Translations under genes and position numbers: made by a program | Shown here: positions 25,546-34,551 of the stretch, one piece after another | Position numbering within the stretch: the first letter of the stretch is position 1 | How the letters are laid out: the number at the start of each line of letters is the position of its first letter | Notes under the pieces: model-generated | What the model saw: only the letters and a program-made list of their open reading frames with translations | Told to the model about the DNA's origin: nothing | Databases searched by the model: none | DNA from: Lachnospiraceae bacterium | GTDB taxonomy: Bacteria > Bacillota > Clostridia > Lachnospirales > Lachnospiraceae | Reading direction: 5' to 3' | DNA: 57,472 bases | Assembly: GCA_016285575.1 (NCBI GenBank) | Contig: JAEEQX010000006.1 | Location: 1-57,472 of the forward strand

Positions 25546-26733
25546 TTAAATGTCGATTACCTCTCTCTCATTGATAGCTTTGTTAAGCATCTCTTCTATA
25601 CAATCATCAAGATTGTGTTCATGCATCTCAATAACGCCGAGGATCGGCTTGGTTACCGGATGCTTGGCAACGAATATCGTACAGCAATCTTCATAAGGCA
25701 AGACGCTGGTTTCGTAAGTATCAATCTTCTCGGCTATATCGACAATATCCTGCTTATCAAATGCTATAAGCGGTCTGTATACCGGCAACTCGCATACTGC
25801 ATTGGTGCACAAAAGTGACTGCATGGTCTGGCTTGCAACCTGTCCGATGCTCTCGCCTGTGATAAGACCGATGCACTTATTTTCCTTCGCAATATGCTCA
25901 GCAATTCTCATCATGTATCGACGCATGATAATCGTCAATTCATCGGGCGGACACTTTTGATATATCGCCATCTGAATATCAGTAAAGTTGATTACATGAA
26001 GTTTCATCTTACCTGTATACACGGAGATCTTTTTAGCAAGGTCAACAACCTTTTCCTTAGCTCTCTCGGATGTATAAGGAGGTGCATGGAAATATACAGC
26101 CTCTATCTTAACGCCTCTTTTAGCAATCATATATGCAGCTACGGGCGAATCAAGTCCGCCGGACAAAAGTGCCATGGCATTGCCTGCCGTGCCAACCGGC
26201 ATACCGCCGGGTCCGGGTATCGACTTGGAATACACATATACTCTCTCTCTTATCTCGACCTTAATAAGTACATCAGGATTATGTACATCAACCTTTAATC
26301 CGGGATAAGCATCAAGAAGAACTTCACCAAGAAGACAATTCATCTCCTGTGAATCCACAGGATAATTTTTTCTTGCTCTCTTGCAAAGCATCTTGAATGT
26401 AAAATTGGTATCTTCGTAAGTATCCTTAATGTACTTAACGACCTGTTCTTTTAAGTCATCAAATCCATTATCTTCAAGAACAAGAGTTGGGCAGATAGCA
26501 GTAATACCGAATACCTTGGTAAGGGCACCAAGTAATTCATCTTCATCAAAATCCGTATCGCTCTCGACATATATTCTTGCGAGAAACTTATGTACTCTAA
26601 ACTCGCCTTCCACTCTCTCAAGTGCCTCGGTAATACGCGCCACCAAAGCATCTTCAAAGATATATCTGTTTTTGCCTTTTAGAAAAATCTCGCCGTATTT
26701 TATCAAATACGTCTTGTTAGACTGATTACTCAT
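25546..26733 (-). CDS. thiI: tRNA 4-thiouridine synthetase ThiI
   Basis: A 395-residue protein with the ThiI layout: ferredoxin-like and THUMP region (1-165), then a PP-loop domain with SGGLDS at 191-196. It adenylates U8 of tRNA and inserts sulfur to make s4U, possibly also serving thiazole synthesis. The C-terminal rhodanese domain of E. coli ThiI is absent, as in many Firmicutes, so sulfur should come directly from a cysteine desulfurase; the nifS gene 3 kb upstream in the same direction is the obvious candidate. The start ATG at 26733 has AAGGA about 12 bases ahead. Confidence 0.93.
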   Translation of the reverse strand: MSNQSNKTYLIKYGEIFLKGKNRYIFEDALVARITEALERVEGEFRVHKFLARIYVESDTDFDEDELLGALTKVFGITAICPTLVLEDNGFDDLKEQVVKYIKDTYEDTNFTFKMLCKRARKNYPVDSQEMNCLLGEVLLDAYPGLKVDVHNPDVLIKVEIRERVYVYSKSIPGPGGMPVGTAGNAMALLSGGLDSPVAAYMIAKRGVKIEAVYFHAPPYTSERAKEKVVDLAKKISVYTGKMKLHVINFTDIQMAIYQKCPPDELTIIMRRYMMRIAEHIAKENKCIGLITGESIGQVASQTMQSLLCTNAVCELPVYRPLIAFDKQDIVDIAEKIDTYETSVLPYEDCCTIFVAKHPVTKPILGVIEMHEHNLDDCIEEMLNKAINEREVIDI

Positions 26734-26754
26734 CTGGGAGTGTATCCTTCCCGG

Positions 26755-27465
26755 TTACCCTTCAAAATCTATAAATGACTGCTTCACATCTGCATACTGA
26801 AGCTGACTGATAGGAATCTCAACTCCACCCTTGGTTAAGAATCTGTAACGAGCAATATCCTTAACCTCTGACATGTTGATGATGTAAGATCTGTGACATC
26901 TTACGAATCTGTCAGAAGGAAGCTTGTTCTCCATGTCGGAGAACTTGGCATGTACTGTGATACTCTCAGTCTTGGTAACCACATATGTATCTCTACCCAT
27001 ACTCTCAAGGTAGATAATATCGTCATAATTAACCTTGTAAAACTTATCAGCAACCTGGAATGAGAGATACTCTGTACGCTTCTTTCCTATGTTGCTGTAT
27101 GCTTCGAGAAGTGCTTCTCTAAGCTTGTCAATCTGCACCGGCTTTTGAAGATATCTGAGTGCATTGACTCTGTATCCGTCAAGCGCATATTCTGCAGTTG
27201 ATGAGATGAAAACGATGGGTAACTTATCACCAAGTCTTCTAATCTCTTCTGCTGCTTCAATACCATTCATTCCCACAGCAAGAATGTCTGATAAAAGAAG
27301 ATCGAAATCCGAATTGTCATCGAGAACACCCTTCATCATCGTGTACATATCTTCGAATGTAGTAATCTGATATTCGATGTGTTCTTCTTCCAAAACCTGC
27401 TCTGTAAGAGCCCTGTTGATCATTAATGACGTCATCTCGTCATCACATATTGCAATCTTAAACAT
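26755..27465 (-). CDS. LytTR-type response regulator
   Basis: A 236-residue regulator with an N-terminal receiver domain (acidic CDDE, phospho-acceptor D60 in LLLSDILAV, K108 in LQKP) and a C-terminal LytTR DNA-binding domain (YLESMGRDTYVV, FVRCHRSYIINM). This is the AgrA/VirR class. GGGGGA precedes the ATG, and its own promoter sits in the gap after the hybrid kinase gene. Whether that kinase is its partner is unknown: LytTR regulators usually pair with HPK10-type kinases, not hybrid ones. Targets are not visible. Confidence 0.9.
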   Translation of the reverse strand: MFKIAICDDEMTSLMINRALTEQVLEEEHIEYQITTFEDMYTMMKGVLDDNSDFDLLLSDILAVGMNGIEAAEEIRRLGDKLPIVFISSTAEYALDGYRVNALRYLQKPVQIDKLREALLEAYSNIGKKRTEYLSFQVADKFYKVNYDDIIYLESMGRDTYVVTKTESITVHAKFSDMENKLPSDRFVRCHRSYIINMSEVKDIARYRFLTKGGVEIPISQLQYADVKQSFIDFEG

Positions 27466-27500
27466 AAATCCCCCTGGTAAGTCATTTATTGCATCCCTAT

Positions 27501-27538
27501 ATTATACTAAATTATAGGCATTTTGGCAATCAATTGCC
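27501..27538 (-). promoter_or_regulatory. Response-regulator promoter with palindrome
   Basis: TTGCCA-N17-TATAAT on the minus strand (-35 at 27524-27529, -10 at 27501-27506). The palindrome GGCAAT-CA-ATTGCC (27525-27538) covers the -35 box and the end of the kinase gene and could be an operator. Confidence 0.65.
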
Positions 27539-29671
27539 CTCCAACTTGGCTGCTGTCATATTGTCGATTATCGCCCTCGTGATACAGCTTATAAGCTCCT
27601 TATATTCATCTGAGAAACTGTCATGATTCTTCTTGATGTATTCTATATCTTTTTGCTTGCCGGCAGTCTCCAGTTTAAAAGCCTTGTCGGCCAATACATC
27701 GGCACCTATGTTTCTGCATGCACCCTTGATGGAGTGAGCCATAACCTCATAATTCTCCCAATCCTGAGCCTCATAATAGGTATCAAGTCCCGAAGAGAGA
27801 TTGGATGACGAGAATGTCTGTAATATACGAATATACACTCCTCTGCTTCCACCGCAGTTTCTGATACCGTTTTCAACATTAACACCCTTAACTGCTCCGA
27901 TAAGATCTTCTTCCATCTCATCTTTCGTACGTTCTTTTGCGGACTGAACAGGCTTCATCTCTTCGCCGTCCACAACACGAATCTGCTTTTCAAGAGGCAG
28001 CCATTTTTTCAAGATGTCATTCAACTGATTAACATGAATGGGCTTTGAGAGATAATCATTCATACCGGCCTCTTTAAACTGTCTCTCAACACCCTTAATA
28101 GCATTAGCAGTTAATGCAACGATAGGAATCTCTTTTGCGTATTGCGAATCAAGAGCACGAATCTTTTCTGTTGCCTCAACACCATCCATAAAAGGCATCA
28201 TGTGATCCATGAAGATGATATCGTATGTGATTAAGTGTTCTTCTATTCTGTTGACAGCTTCTGCACCATTATCAATCGTTGTAGCTTCAAAGCCGAATCT
28301 TTTCATAATCTCAAAAGCAACCTGAAGGTTAACTTTGTTATCATCGACGATCATTACTCTGGCATTAGGAGCCTTGAATGATATCTTGAATTCGTCGTTT
28401 TGTCTGACGATAAGATTGTGATCGTTAACGTAGTTGGAAGGTCTGTTATCCTTAACCTTTTGAGGAAGTGAAAAACTGAATGTTGAACCGTAGTCAGGAA
28501 CACTGGTTGCCCAGATTCCACCACCCATCAATTCGAGGAGGTTTTTGGAAATTGCAAGACCAAGTCCGGTACCTTCAACGTTTCTATTCTTTCTTGTATC
28601 TATCTGGCCAAACGCTTTGAAAAGTTTGCCCATGTTTTCATCAGAGATACCGATACCTGTATCCTTGACTTCTACTTCCATAACACCGGTACCAACGCCC
28701 TGTTGAATCCATCTGATCTTAAGAGTAATGCTACCCTTATATGTGAAGTTAACCGCATTGTTTAAGAGGTTAATAAGAATCTGTCTTATACGAAGTTCAT
28801 CACCGATTAAAACTCTCGGTACGTTAGGACTGATGTCCGTAACAAGCTTAACTGACTTATCTCTTAATCTGAATTCGATAATACTTAATACATCATGTAT
28901 AAGTGAATTGAAATGATATTCATCCTCGTTAATCTCCATCTTACCGGAATCAATCTTGGAGAAGTCGAGGATCTCGTTAATGATTGATAAAAGTCCTTCA
29001 GAAGACTTTTGTATTGTCTCTACATATTCGTTTTCAGTCTCACCCAGATCTTCCTCGGATAAAAGCTGTGCCATACCGCAGATGGCATTCATAGGAGTTC
29101 TGATTTCATGGGACATATTTGCAAGGAAGTTACTCTTAGCTTCAAGAGCGTTTTGCGCTTCTTCGTTTTTCTCTTCCATTCTCTCCTTGTAATTCTTGAT
29201 ACCGTTAGTCATGAAGACTAGCGTTACCATACCGAATGCATAGAGAATCATGTAGATATAGTAAAGCTGTGAAGGACATACCTTGTCTATTGTTTCCATC
29301 TGGAAAATTGCCATTACAGTTATGATGACTGATGACACGATGGAATATTCAAGCATGAGTTTTCTGTTGGAGTGAAGTGCTATCATCAACGCTCCCGCAA
29401 AATAAACCATGATTAACATACCAAGTGTTTCAAGCTTGTAAGAAATCATGTAGCTCACAATGAGCATTGATATATAAAAGCCTCTGACAATGACGCTTTC
29501 TTTTTTAGCTGTTCTGGAAAGAAGAATGGTAAGAAGAATGGGTATGAAACCAAGCGCAGACCAAAGTGTCTCTTCAAGCGAGAAATGACCATACGCATAT
29601 ATAACGTGCAAGATGGTCACGCAGAAATACTCAATTAAACTTAATACAATCGTTGTAGAAAAAGGTAGCAT
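27530..29671 (-). CDS. Hybrid sensor histidine kinase with receiver and Hpt domains
   Basis: A 713-residue phosphorelay protein. Residues 1-155 form about six membrane segments without a large external loop. Then come a short coiled coil, HisKA with NMSHEIRTPMN (H188), HATPase with DTGIG and GTGLGLAIS, a receiver domain with D489 in FMDHMMPFMDG and K543 in LSKP, and a C-terminal Hpt domain with AHSIKGACRN (H646). All relay residues are present, so phosphate can pass from kinase to Hpt. The signal is unknown; the compact membrane domain suggests sensing in or near the membrane. It follows nifS closely, with GAGGA seven bases before the ATG. Confidence 0.93.
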   Translation of the reverse strand: MLPFSTTIVLSLIEYFCVTILHVIYAYGHFSLEETLWSALGFIPILLTILLSRTAKKESVIVRGFYISMLIVSYMISYKLETLGMLIMVYFAGALMIALHSNRKLMLEYSIVSSVIITVMAIFQMETIDKVCPSQLYYIYMILYAFGMVTLVFMTNGIKNYKERMEEKNEEAQNALEAKSNFLANMSHEIRTPMNAICGMAQLLSEEDLGETENEYVETIQKSSEGLLSIINEILDFSKIDSGKMEINEDEYHFNSLIHDVLSIIEFRLRDKSVKLVTDISPNVPRVLIGDELRIRQILINLLNNAVNFTYKGSITLKIRWIQQGVGTGVMEVEVKDTGIGISDENMGKLFKAFGQIDTRKNRNVEGTGLGLAISKNLLELMGGGIWATSVPDYGSTFSFSLPQKVKDNRPSNYVNDHNLIVRQNDEFKISFKAPNARVMIVDDNKVNLQVAFEIMKRFGFEATTIDNGAEAVNRIEEHLITYDIIFMDHMMPFMDGVEATEKIRALDSQYAKEIPIVALTANAIKGVERQFKEAGMNDYLSKPIHVNQLNDILKKWLPLEKQIRVVDGEEMKPVQSAKERTKDEMEEDLIGAVKGVNVENGIRNCGGSRGVYIRILQTFSSSNLSSGLDTYYEAQDWENYEVMAHSIKGACRNIGADVLADKAFKLETAGKQKDIEYIKKNHDSFSDEYKELISCITRAIIDNMTAAKLEGN

Positions 29672-29680
29672 ATAATGTCC

Positions 29681-30835
29681 TCATCGTCTGACATATTTTC
29701 TAAGGTTACTAACTATATCCGAAAAGCAATCGGCTGCATAATCTATCTCTTCTTTTGTAGTCATCACGGACATTGAAAAACGTATCGTGGAATCAAGATA
29801 TTCATTCTCAACTCCTATGGACTTAAGAGTCTTGGAAACGGATGGTCTGTTGGATGCACATGCAGAACCTGATGACACATACACGCCCTTATCTTCCAAC
29901 GCATGTAAAAGCACTTCCGCTCTGACATTTTTTACTGATGCACTAACTATATGAGGCGCACTTCCTTGAGGCGCGGCACCATTAATAAACACGTCTTCAT
30001 TTTCCAAAAGTCTGTTAATTAAGTGTTCTCTAAGTTCATACATACGCTTGGTATCTTCATCAAATGATGCAAATACTTTTTTTATCGCTGCGCCCATGCC
30101 TGTGATACCACATACATTTTCAGTACCGCTACGAAGGCCGCGCTGTTGTCCGCCACCGAATATAATGGGCTTAATCTTAACCTTTTTATTTACATATAAA
30201 AATCCCGTACCCTTAGGTCCGTGAATCTTATGAGAACTTACACTCATTAAATCAATGCCCATATTCTTGGGTATGAGCTTAATCTTGCCGTATGCTTGAA
30301 CGGCATCCACATGGAATAAAGTTGAAGGATTCTTAGCCTTGATAATCTTGGATATTGCTTCTATGGGTTCAATAACACCTATCTCGTTATTAACTCCCAT
30401 AATAGAAACAAGAATTGTATCCTCTCTAATGGATTCTTCCAATACCTTAAGATCTACAACACCTGTATTGTCTGTAGGAAGATATGTAATCTCATATCCT
30501 TCTTCCTCAAGAAACGCGCATGTCTCAAGGATTGCTTCATGCTCTATGCCGGACGTTATGATATGCTTTCCGCTTCTCTTGTATGCTCTTGCAACACCGA
30601 TAAGAGCCATGTTGTCGGACTCTGTTCCACCCGATGTGAAAACAATTTCTTTTTCATCACACTTAAGAGTTGATGCGATAATACTAAGAGTTTCCTTAAT
30701 GAGTTTCTCTGCCCTAACACCCTGCATATGAAGACTCGAAGGATTACCGTATGTATTTTTCATCTCTTCATTCACTGCAGCGATTGCTTCATCAAAGCAA
30801 CGAGTAGTGGCTGAATTATCCAAGTAACATTCCAT
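29681..30835 (-). CDS. nifS: Cysteine desulfurase (NifS/IscS type)
   Basis: A 384-residue class V aminotransferase fold enzyme. It has CYLDNSATT at the start, TSGIEHEA with H99, SSHKIHGPKGTG with the PLP lysine K203, and SSGSACASNR with the active-site C326. It takes sulfur from cysteine for tRNA thiolation or Fe-S clusters. ThiI downstream is a likely acceptor. The open frame reaches a TTG at 30877, but conserved sequence starts at the ATG at 30835, which is preferred. The ribosome site AAAGG is about 15 bases away, weaker than its neighbours. Confidence 0.92.
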   Translation of the reverse strand: MECYLDNSATTRCFDEAIAAVNEEMKNTYGNPSSLHMQGVRAEKLIKETLSIIASTLKCDEKEIVFTSGGTESDNMALIGVARAYKRSGKHIITSGIEHEAILETCAFLEEEGYEITYLPTDNTGVVDLKVLEESIREDTILVSIMGVNNEIGVIEPIEAISKIIKAKNPSTLFHVDAVQAYGKIKLIPKNMGIDLMSVSSHKIHGPKGTGFLYVNKKVKIKPIIFGGGQQRGLRSGTENVCGITGMGAAIKKVFASFDEDTKRMYELREHLINRLLENEDVFINGAAPQGSAPHIVSASVKNVRAEVLLHALEDKGVYVSSGSACASNRPSVSKTLKSIGVENEYLDSTIRFSMSVMTTKEEIDYAADCFSDIVSNLRKYVRR

Positions 30836-30858
30836 ATATATTATTAAAACCTTTAAAC

Positions 30859-30877
30859 TTGATATATTAAATATCAA
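30859..30877. promoter_or_regulatory. Inverted repeat upstream of nifS
   Basis: TTGATAT-N5-ATATCAA is a perfect 7-base inverted repeat about 25 bases before the nifS ATG. Its position would suit an operator. It is AT-rich, so chance is possible; no regulator is known from the window. Confidence 0.35.
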
Positions 30878-30918
30878 AGAGTTTTCTTTCTGTTATGGTT
30901 TATATTTCTATACTTTAA

Positions 30919-31662
30919 TCACAGTATTTCTAAACAGTATGTTAGCCATGCCATAACTGTCATACCTGCTGTCTCAGTACGAAGTATTCTCTTACCAAGA
31001 GATATGGGTGTGAATCCCGCCTCTCTTGCAATAGCTACTTCCTCTTCTTCAAATCCACCTTCGGGTCCTATAAGGACAGCAACGGATTGTCCGGGCTTAA
31101 TATTCTCAAATATCTTTTTGGTGGATTCAACATCCTCTGATAACTCGTAAGGGATAATCTTAATATCTGCCTTGGCGGCATCTTTTAGAGCATCCTTATA
31201 TGAAAGCACCTGTCCAATAATAGGGACATATGCTCTCTTACTCTGCTTGCCTGCAGCTTCTGCTATGCCCTGCCATCTAGATACTTTTCCGGATGCTTTT
31301 TTATCATCAAGTTTTACAACACATCTTTTTGATGCGACAGGAACTATCTCGGATACGCCGAGTTCTACGCACTTTTGAATGATAAGTTCCATCTTGTCTG
31401 CCTTGGGAAGGCACTGATAAAGAGTTACTTTTGCGGGAAGTTCAACATTGGCTTCCTTAACAAACATAAGCTTACAATAGACCTTATCATCTTCGAATCT
31501 GTCTATCATGCAACGATATTCATTTTCATCTTCACCGTTGCCAACAGATATCTCTTCGCCTTCTTTCATACGAAGGACATTCTTTATATGATTGTAATCA
31601 GGTCCGTCGATAATGACGGTATTGTCGAATATATTCGATCTGTCTACAAAAAAATGATACAT
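30919..31662 (-). CDS. rsmE: 16S rRNA m3U1498 methyltransferase RsmE
   Basis: A 247-residue SPOUT-class methyltransferase. It has an N-terminal PUA-like part (INVLRMKEGEEISVGNG equivalent region) and the knot motif VAVLIGPEGGFEEEEV, followed by SLGKRILRTETAGM, the hallmark of RsmE. It methylates U1498 of 16S rRNA. AAAGGTTTAAA precedes the ATG. It lies directly after prmA, the same pair as yqeT-yqeU of the B. subtilis dnaK locus. Confidence 0.93.
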   Translation of the reverse strand: MYHFFVDRSNIFDNTVIIDGPDYNHIKNVLRMKEGEEISVGNGEDENEYRCMIDRFEDDKVYCKLMFVKEANVELPAKVTLYQCLPKADKMELIIQKCVELGVSEIVPVASKRCVVKLDDKKASGKVSRWQGIAEAAGKQSKRAYVPIIGQVLSYKDALKDAAKADIKIIPYELSEDVESTKKIFENIKPGQSVAVLIGPEGGFEEEEVAIAREAGFTPISLGKRILRTETAGMTVMAWLTYCLEIL

Positions 31663-31694
31663 TTTAAACCTTTATCATTATGAATTACTTATGT

Positions 31695-32657
31695 TTATGC
31701 AGGCTTACGTGCAGTAATGGATACCCACTCACCCTGTCTTGTCACTTCCAATACTTCCATGCCTTCTCGTTTCATAACATCAAGCATGAACTCTTCTTTT
31801 TCATCAATGATTCCGGATGTAATATAGATTCCTCCAGGCTTTAGCTGATTCTTGATTACGGGTGTTAAGATATCAAGCACGTTGTGCAAAATATTGGCTG
31901 CGACAATATCATATTTCTCATATCCGGCCCAGTCCTGTACGGACTTGTCATCAATAATATTTCCGATGATAATCTCAAAATCATCTTTTGATATACCGTT
32001 GTTTTCAAGATTTTCATTTGATGCATCAATTGCGCAGGGATCGAGATCCGTTCCCTTGGCATGTTTTGCACCATACATCAATGCAACGATTCCGAGTATG
32101 CCGCTTCCGCATCCCACATCGAGTATCTCAGTATCGGGAGTTACATATTTTTTAATCTGTCTGATGCACAACTGAGTTGTCTCGTGTGCTCCTGTACCGA
32201 ATGCAGTACCGGGATCGATATGAAGAATCTTACCTTTATGATCAGGATTCTCAATCTCTTCCCAAGAGGGAATAACAAGTAAATCATCGATATAAAACTG
32301 ATGGAAATATTTCTTCCAGTTATTAATCCAATCGATATCCTCAGTCTGTGATAACATCACTGTTCCTTCACCTATATCAGTGAATTCTGCGATTGCTTTT
32401 AATTCTTCTTTTACGTTGGCAACTATTTCGTTGATGTCTGTATTCTCATCTTCTTCAACAAAAAAGTTAAGATATGCGATACCGTCATCTTCCTCTGTGA
32501 TGGGAGGAATATCTACGAACATCTGCTCCTTCTCAAGAGGTGTGAGGGGAATCTTATCTTCGATCTGAGCGCCCTCCAATCCGATGTCTTCCATGTAGCA
32601 GATAATTATATCTTCCGCTTCCGTAATTGTTTTGATTGTAATCTTATTCCACTTCAT
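31695..32657 (-). CDS. prmA: Ribosomal protein L11 methyltransferase
   Basis: A 320-residue SAM enzyme that methylates ribosomal protein L11. DPGTAFGTGAHETTQLC is the PrmA-specific block, ILDVGCGSGILGIVA is the SAM site and NILHNVLDIL follows. The N-terminal ferredoxin-like substrate domain is present. Length and order match PrmA. The ATG has a modest AGGT site. Upstream lies a structured non-coding element (32726-32874) that separates it from recU. Confidence 0.94.
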   Translation of the reverse strand: MKWNKITIKTITEAEDIIICYMEDIGLEGAQIEDKIPLTPLEKEQMFVDIPPITEEDDGIAYLNFFVEEDENTDINEIVANVKEELKAIAEFTDIGEGTVMLSQTEDIDWINNWKKYFHQFYIDDLLVIPSWEEIENPDHKGKILHIDPGTAFGTGAHETTQLCIRQIKKYVTPDTEILDVGCGSGILGIVALMYGAKHAKGTDLDPCAIDASNENLENNGISKDDFEIIIGNIIDDKSVQDWAGYEKYDIVAANILHNVLDILTPVIKNQLKPGGIYITSGIIDEKEEFMLDVMKREGMEVLEVTRQGEWVSITARKPA

Positions 32658-32725
32658 AATTCACTACCTATATATTTTTTCTATTTCAATCGAACTGTGG
32701 TTGTAATAAATTTTTAACCTGACTT

Positions 32726-32874
32726 GGGGATGTGGATGTACTGTTCCCGAAGCGGCCTTTGGCGAAAGTCGGCACTTAGCGAGAAGTACGTTTTACGTGC
32801 TTCGAGCTTAGTGTCCGCTACATGAGCCAACGAGTGAGAACGTGCCGCAGAGGAAACTGTACATTCGCAGCCCC
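32726..32874 (+). other. Unclassified rod-like palindromic element, candidate structured RNA
   Basis: Four nested helices fold almost the whole 149 bases. P1 pairs 32726-32747 with 32852-32874 (about 20 pairs, two mismatches, one bulge). P2 is GCGGC/GCCGC (32752-32756, 32844-32848). P3 is TTGGC/GCCAA (32759-32763, 32826-32830). P4 is a 21-base stem with an apical TTT loop (32771-32791, 32795-32815). All four wobble positions are G-U if read as plus-strand RNA and would be A-C mismatches on the minus strand. No open reading frame or tRNA shape is seen. It is visibly richer in G and C than its flanks. It could be an RNA, or a dispersed palindromic repeat; only one copy is in this window. Confidence 0.5.
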
Positions 32875-32897
32875 TTCACAATTCACCTTTTTTGTTC

Positions 32898-33431
32898 TCA
32901 ATCTCTATCTGCTAAATCTATCTTAAGTGTCTCAAGATACGGCACCAACACACTGTCCTCTCTCGGAATGATGTAAGCGGGATTTAATTCATCATGTCTG
33001 AAACTCTTTCTTCCACCGCTTTGAGCCCTCTCCCAGAATAACTTAAGGTATTCAAAAGGCAGATAATAGTATTCATCAAGTTCAGTGTAATAGATTAAGA
33101 AAAATGCTATGCCGCCCTGCGCTTCGAACTCTTCCATGAACTTGTACTGATGCTCGTGAATGTTTTGCAAAGAGAATGTTGAGTTCTTACTTTCCTTGGC
33201 ATCAAAGCACACAGGAATACCCTGAACCGCTCCTATATAATCGACAGTACTCTTTTGATCAAAATACGCCAAAGTGATATGTCTTGTACTCTGATCCATC
33301 TCTATCGGAGTAATGGGTGTCGGAATCTTTTGTATAAGAGCAAGTCCTTCTTCCCTGTATTTTTCATTGGTTCTGTTGATTAGTTCCTCAAGTGCAGAGC
33401 CCCTGAGTCCTCGTGATTTCCAGGTTGCCAT
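32898..33431 (-). CDS. recU: Holliday junction resolvase RecU
   Basis: A 177-residue nuclease of the RecU family (B. subtilis RecU is about 206). TVDYIGAVQGIPVCFDAKES carries the active-site acids D64 and D77, E80 and K79. The N-terminus WKSRGLRGSALEELINRTN matches the family start. It cuts Holliday junctions in recombinational repair. The gene begins five bases after the patatin gene, with only a weak ribosome site. RecU is often next to a penicillin-binding protein gene; that is not so here. Confidence 0.88.
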   Translation of the reverse strand: MATWKSRGLRGSALEELINRTNEKYREEGLALIQKIPTPITPIEMDQSTRHITLAYFDQKSTVDYIGAVQGIPVCFDAKESKNSTFSLQNIHEHQYKFMEEFEAQGGIAFFLIYYTELDEYYYLPFEYLKLFWERAQSGGRKSFRHDELNPAYIIPREDSVLVPYLETLKIDLADRD

Positions 33432-33436
33432 TTGGA

Positions 33437-34339
33437 CTATTCCATTCCAAGATATTTCTTAAGCTTTTCTGCATTCTCATGGCCATCTTTGTAGCCAAGC
33501 CAGTAAAGATGTGCAAGCTTATCTACATTGCCTTCGAATCTTTTTACATTAACCTTCTCGCTTGGAGCAATGATAAATACATTGCCTTTTTCCTCTTCGC
33601 GATAAAGATGCTTCATAAGATCGTTCCACTTCTTAGGGGCTGTCTCTATGCTTCTGATAAAGTTAGGATATTTTCTATACATCGCTCTTGCAAGACGACT
33701 CTTCTTTTCTTTTCTCCAATATCCTCTTTCTCTTGTCTTAACTACAACTATCTTGTCGTAGCCATTTTCTTTTGCCCAATAGTAAGGAACCTTGGTAGAA
33801 CAACCACCATCAAGATAAGGTACACCATCGATAACGATGGGTCTTGATACGTAAGGCACGCTTGCTGAAGCACATACTGCTGCAGAGAGGTTGCACTTAC
33901 CTTTTTCAAAATATCTTGTACGGCCTGAGTACATGTCTGTAGCACCTACAACAAGTCGTCTGTTGGTCTCTTTTAATTTCTTTTTATCCAGAGGCTCCTT
34001 TTCCATGATATCTTTGTATAGATATCTGAAGCCTGTAATACCATGCTCATTTTTGAATGCTTTTCTACCGCAATAATTGGGATCGTGACGATACAATAAG
34101 TCGATACGAACACCCCATCCAATCTGTCCCGTAGTATATCCTAATCCGCAGAGTCCGCCTGCTGATATACCTACAGTTGCACTTAAGTTAATATCTCTCT
34201 CCATAAGCGCATCAAGAACGCCTACAGTATATACTCCTCTCCAGCCGCCACCTTCCAATACCATGCAGCCTTCTGTGATATTATCGCTTGCTCTTCCTGT
34301 GGGAAGATTCTTAATTCCTTTATATTCTTTTCGAGACAT
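33437..34339 (-). CDS. Patatin-like phospholipase
   Basis: A 300-residue patatin-family acyl hydrolase without a signal peptide. The oxyanion loop is LEGGGWRGVYT, the nucleophile elbow GISAG carries S59, and the catalytic Asp is D177 in YLDGGCS. This Ser-Asp dyad suggests a lipid acyl hydrolase active at the inner side of the membrane. The C-terminal third is basic. GAGGTGG precedes the ATG. It lies with recU on the minus strand behind a -10 element at 34376-34381. No cyclase or effector partner gene suggests a defence role. Confidence 0.88.
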   Translation of the reverse strand: MSRKEYKGIKNLPTGRASDNITEGCMVLEGGGWRGVYTVGVLDALMERDINLSATVGISAGGLCGLGYTTGQIGWGVRIDLLYRHDPNYCGRKAFKNEHGITGFRYLYKDIMEKEPLDKKKLKETNRRLVVGATDMYSGRTRYFEKGKCNLSAAVCASASVPYVSRPIVIDGVPYLDGGCSTKVPYYWAKENGYDKIVVVKTRERGYWRKEKKSRLARAMYRKYPNFIRSIETAPKKWNDLMKHLYREEEKGNVFIIAPSEKVNVKRFEGNVDKLAHLYWLGYKDGHENAEKLKKYLGME

Positions 34340-34375
34340 AATTCCACCTCTTTTTCTATCAGCACATACATAGTT

Positions 34376-34381
34376 ATTATA
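34376..34381 (-). promoter_or_regulatory. Candidate -10 box for patatin-recU
   Basis: TATAAT on the minus strand about 37 bases ahead of the patatin gene, just after the upstream terminator. No good -35 hexamer is seen at 17 bases, so support is limited. Confidence 0.4.
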
Positions 34382-34452
34382 CTACATTTCACGCATTATT
34401 AACATCTTCACAGTGATATTTTTAAGTATTCATGTAGTTTCTCATTGGATAT

Positions 34453-34490
34453 AAAAAAGTGCAATGAACATTTGTATGTTCACTGCACTT
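34453..34490 (-). terminator. Intrinsic terminator after the DUF5684-like gene
   Basis: A 15-base stem with one mismatch (34457-34471 with 34476-34490) closes a 4-base loop and is followed on the minus strand by six T residues. It ends the dnaJ-side transcript. Confidence 0.9.
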
Positions 34491-34551
34491 ATAATTTTGT
34501 TTAAAATATTTAATCTAACGTTTTAATAACTAATTATATCATCAGTATATT

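Noticed and set aside
32717..32893. tRNA gene or protein-coding remnant in the recU-prmA gap
   Set aside because: There is no cloverleaf or T-loop consensus and no open frame of useful length; the four-helix rod explains the sequence better.
33437..34339. Patatin-like gene as effector of an anti-phage (CBASS-type) system
   Set aside because: No cyclase, ubiquitin-like or other defence gene is adjacent; neighbours are recU and housekeeping genes. The dGTPase-family gene is 20 kb away and also without defence context.
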